The notes under the pieces were generated by a model that saw only the letters and a program-made list of their open reading frames with translations, made no database searches and was not told where the DNA came from. A stretch of 46,548 nt of DNA, taken from positions 1 through 46,548 of the forward strand of contig CAYRGG010000032.1 in assembly GCA_964423745.1 (NCBI GenBank), given 5' to 3'. The translations under genes and the position numbers were made by a program. This stretch comes from CAYRGG01 sp964423745. GTDB lineage: Bacteria > Pseudomonadota > Gammaproteobacteria > Competibacterales > Competibacteraceae. How positions within the stretch are numbered: the stretch's first letter is position 1; each line of letters begins with the position of its first letter. This document shows, piece by piece, positions 17,278 to 26,235 of the stretch.

Positions 17278-19202
17278 AGCTCAGGCCCTATACTGAGGTG
17301 CAGACGTATCGTGTCACCAGGATCTTCTAGACCGTGGGCCAGATCGATACGCACAGGTCCAATGGGGGAAAACCAACGCACACCGACCCCTACGCCGGTT
17401 TTAAAATCAGGGCTTTCGTTGAAGGCATCACCGCTATCGACAAAGACAGCAGCCCCCCAACTCTCATAAAAACGGTGTTCATACTCTAAGCTTCCAACGA
17501 TCAGGTGTTTGGCACCAACGATATCACCGTCGCGATTGCGCGGACCGATTTTATCCAACTCAAAACCCCTGACGCTATTATCGCCACCGGCAAAAAAACG
17601 GAATGACGTAGGTAATTCCGCAAAGCTTGAAGCTGTGGTAGTGCCTAGATCGGTGCGGCCAATCAGTCGCCCTCGTTCCCCTACTGGGGTGATTACTTTA
17701 CCGCGTCCGATGGCTTGCAGAAAAGAGAGATCCGACAGTAAGGATTCATTAGCCCCACTCACGGTTAATTCAAACATATTACCCCATCGTATGTTGAGGG
17801 GGTCGTCTAGTTCTGTGCGAATCCAACTGGCGCTGGGCACCAAAAGACGTGAGGTTATGCGTTCATCGGTGCGAAACGACTCGATGGTGTAATCCAGCGA
17901 CAGGATTTGCTGCCAAAGCCCAAATCGTTGGTTCCAGCTACCGCCCACCAGAATCAAGGCAGTGTCTTTAACATCGGTGTCCTCACGAGCAAACCCAGCT
18001 CGCAGATTAAAAAAATCCGTGGAAGGGTCTGCGCCAGGTAAAATGTATTCAGCAGTGGCGGCTTGTCTGATTTGCGAACCTAGCGCTTCTAGTTTCAACC
18101 GGTGACCCCACCGGTTGAGCCAACGGTATTCATAGCCGAGTCTACCGCGCACCCCAGTATCAGTCCCATAGCCGAGACCAAAAGACAGTTGTCGCGAGTC
18201 GTTCATGACCAGATCAACATCCACGGGAATACGCTTATTCTCCGCTTCTTCAACCGGCGCATTGACTGTGACCCGCTTAAAATAGTCGCTATTGATCAAA
18301 TCGCTTTGCAAGGTAAGTAATTCATCGGTGGTATAAGGATCATCCGCTTGAAACTTAAGGTAGCGACGCAGAAAATCCGGCGCTAAAGCCGTATCCGAAA
18401 AATTGATTTGTCCAAAACGGTAGCGTTGTCCGGTGTCAAATCGCAACACCACCCTGGCTTCTTGCTGTTCTGGATTGATGCGTAGGGTTTGAGCGAGTAA
18501 CTGGGCATCGAAATAACCCCGTTGCGTGGCCAAAAATTGTAAGGCTTGTTTAAACTCCTCATAACGGGGTTGGATAAGGATATTACCTTTTTTAAAGGGA
18601 TTTTTCGCCAATAGCTCCTGGAAAGCAGGGTCATCACGTCCGTCGCCAAGAATGTCTACAAAGGCATTGGCAATGCGGATGGGGGGGCCACGATCGATTT
18701 TATAGCGAGCTACCCAGTTTTGCGGACCGGTTTGGGTAAGGTTTGCCTCGATGGTGGGTTGGTAATAACCATAGGGTTGTAAAGCCTGCTGAATTTCTTC
18801 CTCGGCTTTGCTATGTAACCAGCGGAGACGAGATTCGCTGACCTGTAATTGATAACGACCGAGAGGTTGTTCAGCCCGAGTCAATGCCTGTTCTGCCTGC
18901 TTGACGGGTTTGCTGAGGGTGTCGATGACCTGTTTGGCTTCGCCTAGCAACGGAACTGATTCCGCCTCTTGTTCAGACGCAGGTGGATCGGCAATTTGGT
19001 TGATACTCAAATAGGCTGCCACATTGTCACGTAAGCGACCCTGTACACCGCTGACATACACGGTCAGGTTGATGGTTTGTGGATTTTGCGCAAATCCCGG
19101 TGTAGTAACTACAAACAACGCCATAATCATCAGTAGAAAAAAGCGTTGCAAAAACGTCAACAAGGCCCATCTTAGAGGATCTACAGACTGAATATGAGTC
19201 AT
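17274..19202 (-). CDS. tamA: TamA, Omp85-family outer membrane subunit
   Basis: Outer-membrane barrel of the Omp85 family that works with TamB. The signal peptide is residues 1-38 (ending PGFA), followed by POTRA domains (LQPYGYYQPTIEANL, then NPFKKGNILIQPRYEEFKQAL and the FGQINFSDTALAPDFLRRYL region) and a C-terminal barrel with the VRGF motif (NSVRGFELDKIGPR) and GVGVRWFSPIGPVRIDLA. Length is 642 residues against 577 in E. coli. Much of the excess is a roughly 48-residue insertion in the first POTRA (about residues 73-120). The gene starts 9 bases after the upstream kinase-like/ATPase gene and overlaps tamB, so the three form an operon. Confidence 0.94.
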   Translation of the reverse strand: MTHIQSVDPLRWALLTFLQRFFLLMIMALFVVTTPGFAQNPQTINLTVYVSGVQGRLRDNVAAYLSINQIADPPASEQEAESVPLLGEAKQVIDTLSKPVKQAEQALTRAEQPLGRYQLQVSESRLRWLHSKAEEEIQQALQPYGYYQPTIEANLTQTGPQNWVARYKIDRGPPIRIANAFVDILGDGRDDPAFQELLAKNPFKKGNILIQPRYEEFKQALQFLATQRGYFDAQLLAQTLRINPEQQEARVVLRFDTGQRYRFGQINFSDTALAPDFLRRYLKFQADDPYTTDELLTLQSDLINSDYFKRVTVNAPVEEAENKRIPVDVDLVMNDSRQLSFGLGYGTDTGVRGRLGYEYRWLNRWGHRLKLEALGSQIRQAATAEYILPGADPSTDFFNLRAGFAREDTDVKDTALILVGGSWNQRFGLWQQILSLDYTIESFRTDERITSRLLVPSASWIRTELDDPLNIRWGNMFELTVSGANESLLSDLSFLQAIGRGKVITPVGERGRLIGRTDLGTTTASSFAELPTSFRFFAGGDNSVRGFELDKIGPRNRDGDIVGAKHLIVGSLEYEHRFYESWGAAVFVDSGDAFNESPDFKTGVGVGVRWFSPIGPVRIDLAHGLEDPGDTIRLHLSIGPEL

Positions 19203-19211
19203 GTATGATTG

Positions 19212-20825
19212 TCAAGTCAGTCGCGCCAGAACGGCCTGGGTTAAATCATCAATAGCATAATCTTTGCTATGCAAAGGGTGCTCCTCAGGTTGAGGTGCTT
19301 GATAATGGGCCAACTGACGTTCGAGCACTGCGCCATCGGCTTCTGCGGCGTCTTCTCCTTGGGCCTTACGTTTTGTTACCCGTTCCCACAGGGTTTCTGG
19401 ATCCCCGCTACAGGCCAGGAGAATAAAAGGCATTTTTAGACGTTCTGCTAAAGCACGAAATTTTTGTCGTTGTCCAACGTCAAGAAAAGTGGCATCCACC
19501 ATAACCCGATAACCGGCGTTGAGCATGTCTTCCGCAAGCTGGTAGAGGTGTTGGTAAGTACGCTCGCTGGCCTGTTGGGTATAAAGTCCCTGGTTGGGTT
19601 TAGACTGACTATCAGCGAGGGGCGCTAAACCAAACAAACGTTTGCGCTCCACGTCGGAACGGATGTGAATTGCGCCGAGTGTCTCGGTAAGCTGGTGGGT
19701 AAAATAGGATTTACCGGAACCGGATACGCCATGGGTGATAAGCAGAAAAGGCTTAGGCGGACGGGTAAAATGCAGAGCAAGGTTAAGATAACCGCGACAT
19801 TCTCCTTGGACAGCAGATTGTTGCGCGTCGCTTAAACCAGGCTGATGGAGACGTATAGCGGCAATTTTGGTCCTTACCATAGCCCGATAGACTTGATAAT
19901 AGGGTAATACGGTAAGCCCTGCGTAGTCCCCGGTGAATACCAGATAGCTGTTCAAGATCTGCCAAGCGAATCTACTGACTTGGCGTTTATGGAGATCCAT
20001 GGTCAAAAAACCCAGATCATTCATCACGTCAATCCAACGGAAATCATCGTTAAATTCTATGCCGTCAAAAATAACAACACGCTCATTCTGTAACAGCATA
20101 TTGCCCAGGTGTAAATCACCATGACACTCGCGGATAAAACCCGCTGCTTTGCGAGCTGCAAAGGTGTTTTTTAGGCTTTCGAAGACTGCCTTGGTCCAGT
20201 CTTCAAGTTGGTTAAGTATTTGTGTGTCCGTAGATGTCTTAAGTAGAGGACGACTTTGCGTAAAGTTGTCGAGAGCAGGTTGGTGAACATTGTCGGGTGT
20301 GCCAAAGGGCGTCTGGGTGTCCGCGCGATCGATAGTATCAAGATGAAATTCAGCAAGCTGATGCGCAAGTTCAGTCAAATGGTCAGGTTTTAAAGATCCC
20401 TCAGCGAGGCATCGATCAAGTAATTGTGTCTGGGAAAAACGACGCATCTTGACAGCGTATTCTATGGCATCATTAGGATCTCCATCCAGTAGAGGATTTT
20501 CCTCCGTACCGCAAATAGGAATATAACTCAGGTACAAATCCGCTGCTAAGCGGCGGTTTAAACGAACTTCTTCCGCACAATAAAATTTTCGCTGGGCTAA
20601 ACTGGTAAAATCTAAAAAACCAAGATTTAAAGGTTTTTTTATTTTATAAGCATAGTCTCCCACCAGTAGAATATGAGAGATATGGGTTTCTAGGTGTTCA
20701 ATGGTTGCCGCCGAGGGTGAATAGGCGTTGGGATTAGCGAGATTGGCTATTAACCTAGCCTGACGTTCGAGGGTTTGATGTGGTGACACGCGTTCATTTC
20801 CTTGGGTTTGTGACTTAGATGGCAT
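19212..20825 (-). CDS. Kinase-like (APH-fold) and P-loop ATPase fusion protein
   Basis: Two-domain cytoplasmic protein of 537 residues. The N-terminal half looks like an aminoglycoside-phosphotransferase-fold kinase, with a nucleotide-binding start (ILLVGDYAYKIKKP), the catalytic loop HGDLHLGN near residues 235-242 and a metal-binding Asp in VIFDGIEFND. The C-terminal half is a P-loop kinase-like domain with Walker A GVSGSGKS near residues 366-373, then SDVERKRLFGL and MVDATFLDVGQR. Such fusions are common in proteobacteria as bifunctional APH/ATP-binding proteins, but the substrate is unknown and antibiotic resistance should not be assumed. It is the first gene of an operon with tamA (9-base gap) and tamB. 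Start ATG 20825 has no clear ribosome binding site. It is divergent from mrcB. Confidence 0.85.
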   Translation of the reverse strand: MPSKSQTQGNERVSPHQTLERQARLIANLANPNAYSPSAATIEHLETHISHILLVGDYAYKIKKPLNLGFLDFTSLAQRKFYCAEEVRLNRRLAADLYLSYIPICGTEENPLLDGDPNDAIEYAVKMRRFSQTQLLDRCLAEGSLKPDHLTELAHQLAEFHLDTIDRADTQTPFGTPDNVHQPALDNFTQSRPLLKTSTDTQILNQLEDWTKAVFESLKNTFAARKAAGFIRECHGDLHLGNMLLQNERVVIFDGIEFNDDFRWIDVMNDLGFLTMDLHKRQVSRFAWQILNSYLVFTGDYAGLTVLPYYQVYRAMVRTKIAAIRLHQPGLSDAQQSAVQGECRGYLNLALHFTRPPKPFLLITHGVSGSGKSYFTHQLTETLGAIHIRSDVERKRLFGLAPLADSQSKPNQGLYTQQASERTYQHLYQLAEDMLNAGYRVMVDATFLDVGQRQKFRALAERLKMPFILLACSGDPETLWERVTKRKAQGEDAAEADGAVLERQLAHYQAPQPEEHPLHSKDYAIDDLTQAVLARLT

Positions 20826-20872
20826 AGGATATGCAAAGTTTTATGGCGATACCATGGCGATTTACCGTGTTT

Positions 20873-20901
20873 TTGCCTTTCTAATTAATGCTAGATATAA
20901 A
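20873..20901 (+). promoter_or_regulatory. Candidate sigma-70 promoter for mrcB
   Basis: TTGCCT (20873-20878), 17-base spacer, TATAAA (20896-20901). The -10 box matches 5 of 6 consensus bases. The ATG of mrcB is only 7 bases beyond it, so a transcript from here would be nearly leaderless; either the match is fortuitous or the leader is unusually short. Confidence 0.35.
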
Positions 20902-20908
20902 ATAGGAC

Positions 20909-23443
20909 ATGACTACTAAAAAGATTTCCCGTGGGACTCGAAAAAGAGGCTTACGGTCTAAAAGCCTGCCACCATCCCGGCCAGGTGTTAAGCGGCGTTC
21001 AGGTTTATTTAAAGGGCTAACGCGATGGTTCGGGTTTATCATCCTTAGTGGGTGTGTATTAGGGACCTTGGCGCTAGGTGTTTACTTGGTGTACTTAGAC
21101 GAAGTTATCCGCACCCAGTTCGAGGGTAAGCGCTGGGCCTTACCTGCTCGTGTGTATGCCCGGCCATTGGAATTGTATCCAGGTATGGCGTTGAACGCGG
21201 CGGATTTTGAACGTGAACTGCAGTTGTTGCGTTATCGGCACTTGGCGCAACCCTTTGGTCCAGGCACCTATGCGCGTCGCGGTCAAACGTTTGAGGTCTT
21301 CCTGCGCGGTTTTTCCTTTTGGGATGGTAACGAATCTTCCCGAAGTGTGCGAGTGCGCTTCGAGGATCAATCGCTAGTGGAACTTGTTAGCCTGAGTAGT
21401 AGCGAGTCTTTCGGCTTAGTACGTCTGGAACCACTGGAAATCGCTGGTATTTATCCTGCTCATCGGGAAGATCGGATTTTGGTCAAGCGAGAAGAAATAC
21501 CGCCAGTTTTAGTGGATTCCTTGATTGCTATGGAGGATCATGATTTTTACCACCATATCGGTATTGACCCTCGTGGCATTGTGCGCGCCTTAATCGCCAA
21601 TTTAAAGGCAAGACGTACCGTGCAAGGAGGTAGTACGCTGACGCAACAGTTGGTGAAAAACTTTTTTTTGACCAATGAGCGCACTTTAAAACGCAAAGTG
21701 ACCGAAGCCTTAATGGCAATTTTGGTGGATTGGCGTTATAGCAAAGATGAGATCCTAGAAGCCTACAGCAACGAAGTTTATATGGGACAAGATGGTAACC
21801 GCGCCATCCATGGTTTAGGTTCGGCAAGTCTTTTCTATTTTGGTAGACCTCTGGCTGAATTGGATTTACATCATATTGCGTTGTTGGTGGGTTTGATCAA
21901 TGGACCTTCCCGCTATGATCCTCGACGTTATGCTGAGCGGGCTATAGCACGGCGCGGTTTAGTGCTCAACGTGATGGCTCGACAGCACTTAATCAGTGCC
22001 GAAGACGCTGACATCGGTGAGCAAATGCCTTTGGACATCGTGCCTAAAGGAGCTACCAATGTTACCCGTTATCCGGCGTTTATGGATTTGGTTCAGCGGC
22101 AATTACAAACTGATTACCGCAAGGAAGATTTAACCTCGGAAGGGTTACGTATTTTTACCACGTTAGATCCTCAAGTGCAGTCCGCTACGGAGCAAGCCAT
22201 TCAAGAGCGGTTGCCCCAACTCGAAAAGGATGTGGCTGAGGCCAAAGAATTGCAAGCAGCCGCAGTGGTCACCCAGACTCAGACGGGTGATGTGCTGGCT
22301 ACGGTAGGTGGCCGCGATGTGCGTTTAGACGGTTTTAATCGGGCCCTCGATGCCCGACGGCTCGGTGGCTCATTGATTAAACCGGCTATTTATCTTACCG
22401 CGTTGGAATATCCCATGTTGTATACAGTGGCTACCCTGTTGGATGATTCTAAACCGGTGGTTTATACGGATCGCAATACGGGTAAACAATGGTCTCCCAG
22501 TAATTATGATAAGCGCTATCATGGTTGGGTGCTGCTGCAGGATGCTTTGGCGCGTTCTTACAACGTGCCGACTGCTCGATTAGGGTTGGATCTAGACGTG
22601 ATTCAAGTAGTTAATACCCTGCATCGACTTGGTATTGAACGGGATTTAAGACCCTTGCCATCCTTGTTGTTGGGTGCTGTCGCGTTATCGCCTTTGGAGG
22701 TGGCGCAAATGTATAGCACCTTTGCCAGTGGGGGTTTTCGCGTTCCATTACGCGCCATTCGGGCTGTAACAGCCACCAATGGCGAAACCTTGCAGCGTTA
22801 TCCATTGAGTGTGAAAAACGTCATCGAGCCCGGTCCTGCCTATTTGATCAATCAAGCTATGCAGCGGGTGGCGCAGGTGGGGACAGCACGGGCGATTCAG
22901 CAAAGACTCGATCCTGCTCTTGGTATTGCCGGTAAAACCGGCACGACCAACGATTTTCGCGACAGTTGGTTTGCAGGATTCAGTGGTAATCGTTTAAGTG
23001 TGGTTTGGTTAGGCCGCGATGACAATAAATCCATTGGATTGAGTGGCTCCCAGGGTGCCCTGCGGGTATGGATGGATGTAATGGCAAATTTGAACCTTGA
23101 GCCTCTCAAATTAGTACCGCCCAGCGATATTGAGACAGCCTTGATTGATCCAAAAACCGGTTTACTGGCGGATAGAAGCTGCGCTGGGGCCGAAACTTTG
23201 CCATTTCTCAAGGGTTCCGTGCCGCGCCTACTCGCTCCCTGTAACACTCGCTCTAGAGATAGATATGGCTTTCGCCCTGGATTATATAATCCTTCCGATG
23301 GACGTTATCCCGCGCAACCGCAAACAGGTAATCTAGGAAATTATCCACGGGCGGACCAAAATTCTCGAGCACAACCACAGGCTGACCCTTCTCGGCGCTC
23401 GCAAAATCCCATTGGCGATTTCTTTAGAAGATTATTGGATTAG
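20909..23443 (+). CDS. mrcB: Penicillin-binding protein 1B, bifunctional
   Basis: Class A peptidoglycan synthase of 844 residues, the same length as E. coli PBP1B. Order: basic cytoplasmic tail, transmembrane segment (about residues 41-66), UB2H domain, GT51 glycosyltransferase (MEDHDFYHHIGIDPRG with the catalytic Glu, then GGSTLTQQLVKN), and transpeptidase. The transpeptidase motifs are Ser488 in GGSLIKP (SxxK), SYN in RSYNVPTA, and GKTGTTND near residue 675. The C-terminal tail of about 60 residues is rich in Pro, Gln, Arg and Ser. It polymerises and cross-links peptidoglycan in the periplasm. The gene eight bases downstream encodes a likely lipoprotein activator (LpoP). Confidence 0.96.
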   Translation: MTTKKISRGTRKRGLRSKSLPPSRPGVKRRSGLFKGLTRWFGFIILSGCVLGTLALGVYLVYLDEVIRTQFEGKRWALPARVYARPLELYPGMALNAADFERELQLLRYRHLAQPFGPGTYARRGQTFEVFLRGFSFWDGNESSRSVRVRFEDQSLVELVSLSSSESFGLVRLEPLEIAGIYPAHREDRILVKREEIPPVLVDSLIAMEDHDFYHHIGIDPRGIVRALIANLKARRTVQGGSTLTQQLVKNFFLTNERTLKRKVTEALMAILVDWRYSKDEILEAYSNEVYMGQDGNRAIHGLGSASLFYFGRPLAELDLHHIALLVGLINGPSRYDPRRYAERAIARRGLVLNVMARQHLISAEDADIGEQMPLDIVPKGATNVTRYPAFMDLVQRQLQTDYRKEDLTSEGLRIFTTLDPQVQSATEQAIQERLPQLEKDVAEAKELQAAAVVTQTQTGDVLATVGGRDVRLDGFNRALDARRLGGSLIKPAIYLTALEYPMLYTVATLLDDSKPVVYTDRNTGKQWSPSNYDKRYHGWVLLQDALARSYNVPTARLGLDLDVIQVVNTLHRLGIERDLRPLPSLLLGAVALSPLEVAQMYSTFASGGFRVPLRAIRAVTATNGETLQRYPLSVKNVIEPGPAYLINQAMQRVAQVGTARAIQQRLDPALGIAGKTGTTNDFRDSWFAGFSGNRLSVVWLGRDDNKSIGLSGSQGALRVWMDVMANLNLEPLKLVPPSDIETALIDPKTGLLADRSCAGAETLPFLKGSVPRLLAPCNTRSRDRYGFRPGLYNPSDGRYPAQPQTGNLGNYPRADQNSRAQPQADPSRRSQNPIGDFFRRLLD

Positions 23444-23451
23444 ATAAACTT

Positions 23452-24114
23452 ATGAATAGCCCACTTTTTATAGTTTCCCTACTGACTCTTGGATTGGTAG
23501 GCTGCGCGTTACCGCCTACCCCTCGCGAAGGCGCCCCGGTAGTGGATCGTAGCGTCCGTCCAACACCAGGTTTACCCCCTTCAACAGCACCCCAGGTTGA
23601 AGTGCAACCGCTACCCCGCTATCGACCTATCGAGCCTCAACCATCTGCGTCTAATAGACCCGGTTTTGACATGGGTACGCCAGCTGTGAATCCCGTAAAC
23701 CCACCTGTTGCCACCAACGATCCCCAGTCTCCACCCGCTGCGCCAGAGCAGCCAAACGAACCCGCCGCCACTAATGGGGCGCGGGAAGGGAACCAAGCAG
23801 TGGTTGCGCTTTTAGATAGTGCTGCCGATTTTGTGGCGGATCAAGAGTGGGATAGAGCAGGAGCGGCCCTTGAACGGGCATTGCGGATAGAGCCTAGCAA
23901 TGCTGGCATTTGGCATGACCTGGCACAGATTCGACTGCAACAGCGTGATTACGAGCAGGCAGCGTCCCTTGCTGCCAAATCGAATACTTTGGCTAGAGAC
24001 AATACCTTTATACAGGTTCGAAACTGGCGCCTGATTGCAGTTGCCCGCCGCGCCCAAGGAGATGAAGCAGGCGCCGATGCCGCCGACGCTCAAGCCCTTA
24101 CCCTAGAACGCTAA
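23452..24114 (+). CDS. lpoP: TPR lipoprotein, likely PBP1B activator LpoP
   Basis: 220-residue outer-membrane lipoprotein: signal peptide with lipobox GLVGC (lipidated Cys18), a long disordered linker rich in Pro, Ala and Asn (about residues 20-110), and a C-terminal domain of two to three TPR repeats (WDRAGAALERALRIEPSNAGIWHDLAQIRLQ is spread over about residues 135-165). Immediate linkage to mrcB (8-base gap) and this layout match LpoP of Pseudomonas aeruginosa, a TPR lipoprotein that activates PBP1b in species without LpoB. The linker would let the TPR domain reach PBP1B through the peptidoglycan. The family assignment is inference from architecture and position. Confidence 0.75.
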   Translation: MNSPLFIVSLLTLGLVGCALPPTPREGAPVVDRSVRPTPGLPPSTAPQVEVQPLPRYRPIEPQPSASNRPGFDMGTPAVNPVNPPVATNDPQSPPAAPEQPNEPAATNGAREGNQAVVALLDSAADFVADQEWDRAGAALERALRIEPSNAGIWHDLAQIRLQQRDYEQAASLAAKSNTLARDNTFIQVRNWRLIAVARRAQGDEAGADAADAQALTLER

Positions 24115-24144
24115 TATTACGTGAATAAAGAGGCGCAGTTAGCC

Positions 24145-26070
24145 ATGGATGCTGATGCGGCTGTTGTACTAGGTGCTACGGGTCCGCTGGCTCGGTTTAT
24201 ACCCGGTTTTGCGCCGCGCCGCCAACAGCAGGTGATGGCCAAAGCGGTAGCCGATGCCCTGCAAAACGATACGGTATTGATTGTCGAGGCTGGTACTGGG
24301 ACGGGAAAAACCATGGCCTATTTGGCGCCTGCTTTGTTGTCTGGGAAGCGGGTGATTATTTCCACCGGTACACGTAACCTGCAAGACCAGCTTTACCATA
24401 AAGATTTACCTCTGGTCATGGAAGCCTTGGGCTGCCACCCAAACGTGGCCGTTTTAAAGGGACGCAGCAATTATTTATGTCGTCATCGGCTGGCTCTAAC
24501 AGAAGCAGCGGGACGTTGGACGAGTCCAGAGCGAGCGGATGAGTTCACCCGAATTCGCCGTTGGGCTAACCATACCCATAACGGCGATATTACCGAGGCT
24601 ACCCAAGTGGCCGAGGATTCTCCTGTATGGTTTCAGGTGACCTCAACGGCGGATAATTGTCTAGGCCAGAACTGCCCTCAATGGCACGATTGTTTTTTAG
24701 TCAAGGCTCGCCGGAAAGCCTTTGAAGCCGAAGTGCTGGTGATCAATCACCATCTGTTTTTTGCTGACTTGGTGCTTAAAGGAGAAGGATTTGGTGAGCT
24801 ATTGCCAGGTGCCGATGCCTTTATCATAGACGAGGCTCATCAATTACCGGAGATAGCATCCCAGTTTCTTGGCTTATCGTTAAGCAGTCGTCAACTTGAC
24901 GACTTAACAAAAGACATATTGCTTGAACAAAGCCGAGATGCACCAGATTTTATTGACTTGGTGAAATATGTTCGACAGCTTGAGGAGGCTGTCGTGGCTT
25001 TTCGTTATGCATTAGGCGAAGATTCCTACCGGGCGCCATGGCTTAAAGTGACTGAAAGACAGTCTGTTGGCAGCGCAACAGCCGCTGTACTTGCTGCGCT
25101 GCAGACCTTACAAGAACCATTACAGGCAGCTGCTATACGAGGCAAAGGACTAGAGAACTGTTACCGGCGTTGCCAAGATGTATTAGAGCGGTTTGCTGCC
25201 TTGACTAAACCTGCCAGCGAAGAGACAGTTCATTGGCTAGAGACTCGTCCGCGGGGATTTACTCTCAACAGCACACCCCTCAACGTAGCTACCCATTTTC
25301 GCAGTCGTATGCAACACTATCCCGGCGCTTGGATTTTTACCTCGGCGACATTAGCAGTTCAGGAGCATTTTGATCACTTTTCAGAACGTCTGGGATTAGA
25401 CGTATTTTCCACTTTAAAGCTGGAAAGTCCCTTTGATTTTTCTAGCCATGCTTTATTATACCTGCCTAAAAAATTGCCTGAACCCGCTTCTCCAGATTAT
25501 GTGAGAGCGCTTGTCGCGGCAGCTATCCCTGTATTGCAAGCGAGTCAGGCGCGTGCCTTCTTGCTATTTACCAGTTATCGAGCACTACGCGAGGCAACCC
25601 AGTATCTTACGGGTCGCTTAGATTATCCGTTACTGGTGCAAGGCAGTTTGCCGCAACATGAGTTGCTACATCAGTTCCAAACATTGGGTAATGCAGTTTT
25701 GTTGGGTACGGCCAGTTTTTGGGAAGGTGTAGATGTGCGCGGTAGTGCTTTGTCCTGTGTCATCATCGATAAATTGCCCTTTGCGGCACCCAGCGATCCT
25801 GTGTTGCAAGGGCGCATTAGCAATATGCGCCGCTCTGGTATAGACCCCTTTATGACTCATCAAGTCCCCCAGGCTGTGCTTACCCTCAAGCAGGGTGTGG
25901 GAAGGTTAATTCGCGATGTTAATGACCGAGGCGTTTTGATGCTTTGTGACCCCCGCCTTTTGTCAAAAACCTATGGGCAGGTTTTTCTGGATAGCTTACC
26001 GCCCATGCCACGTACCCGTGAATTACAACAGGTGGAGGATTTTTTTGCGGTATCCAATCGAGTAGCCTAA
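24145..26070 (+). CDS. yoaA: YoaA/DinG-type ATP-dependent DNA helicase
   Basis: Superfamily 2 XPD-like iron-sulfur helicase. Sequence order and spacing match E. coli YoaA closely: LARFIPGFAPRRQQQVM, Walker A EAGTGTGKT, VALLKGRSNYLC-like NVAVLKGRSNYLC, four cluster cysteines (the last three in NCLGQNCPQWHDC), IIDEAHQLPE (DEAH box), ASFWEGVDVRG and LKQGVGRLIRD. In E. coli YoaA pairs with the polymerase III chi subunit and aids damage tolerance. I chose ATG 24145 because AGAGG lies 11 bases upstream and because the E. coli protein also begins only a short way before this first motif. GTG 24121 would add eight residues. The next gene is tsaB, a conserved neighbour. Confidence 0.92.
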   Translation: MDADAAVVLGATGPLARFIPGFAPRRQQQVMAKAVADALQNDTVLIVEAGTGTGKTMAYLAPALLSGKRVIISTGTRNLQDQLYHKDLPLVMEALGCHPNVAVLKGRSNYLCRHRLALTEAAGRWTSPERADEFTRIRRWANHTHNGDITEATQVAEDSPVWFQVTSTADNCLGQNCPQWHDCFLVKARRKAFEAEVLVINHHLFFADLVLKGEGFGELLPGADAFIIDEAHQLPEIASQFLGLSLSSRQLDDLTKDILLEQSRDAPDFIDLVKYVRQLEEAVVAFRYALGEDSYRAPWLKVTERQSVGSATAAVLAALQTLQEPLQAAAIRGKGLENCYRRCQDVLERFAALTKPASEETVHWLETRPRGFTLNSTPLNVATHFRSRMQHYPGAWIFTSATLAVQEHFDHFSERLGLDVFSTLKLESPFDFSSHALLYLPKKLPEPASPDYVRALVAAAIPVLQASQARAFLLFTSYRALREATQYLTGRLDYPLLVQGSLPQHELLHQFQTLGNAVLLGTASFWEGVDVRGSALSCVIIDKLPFAAPSDPVLQGRISNMRRSGIDPFMTHQVPQAVLTLKQGVGRLIRDVNDRGVLMLCDPRLLSKTYGQVFLDSLPPMPRTRELQQVEDFFAVSNRVA

Positions 26071-26235
26071 GATTAACGATGATATTTTTTTGTGGAGCGC
26101 AGCAGCCATCATAAATGTGTGCGGCACCCATAGGCTAGCCTGAGATTGAGTATGTTATTTGTATTTGAGTCCTTACTGCGTCCTTATCCTGTAAGCTTGT
26201 CATGCCAATTATTGAATTGAGAAGATGATCATTTT

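Noticed and set aside
19212..20825. Aminoglycoside resistance gene
   Set aside because: The APH-like fold is shared by many kinases of other substrates; fusion to a P-loop domain and the tam operon context argue against resistance.
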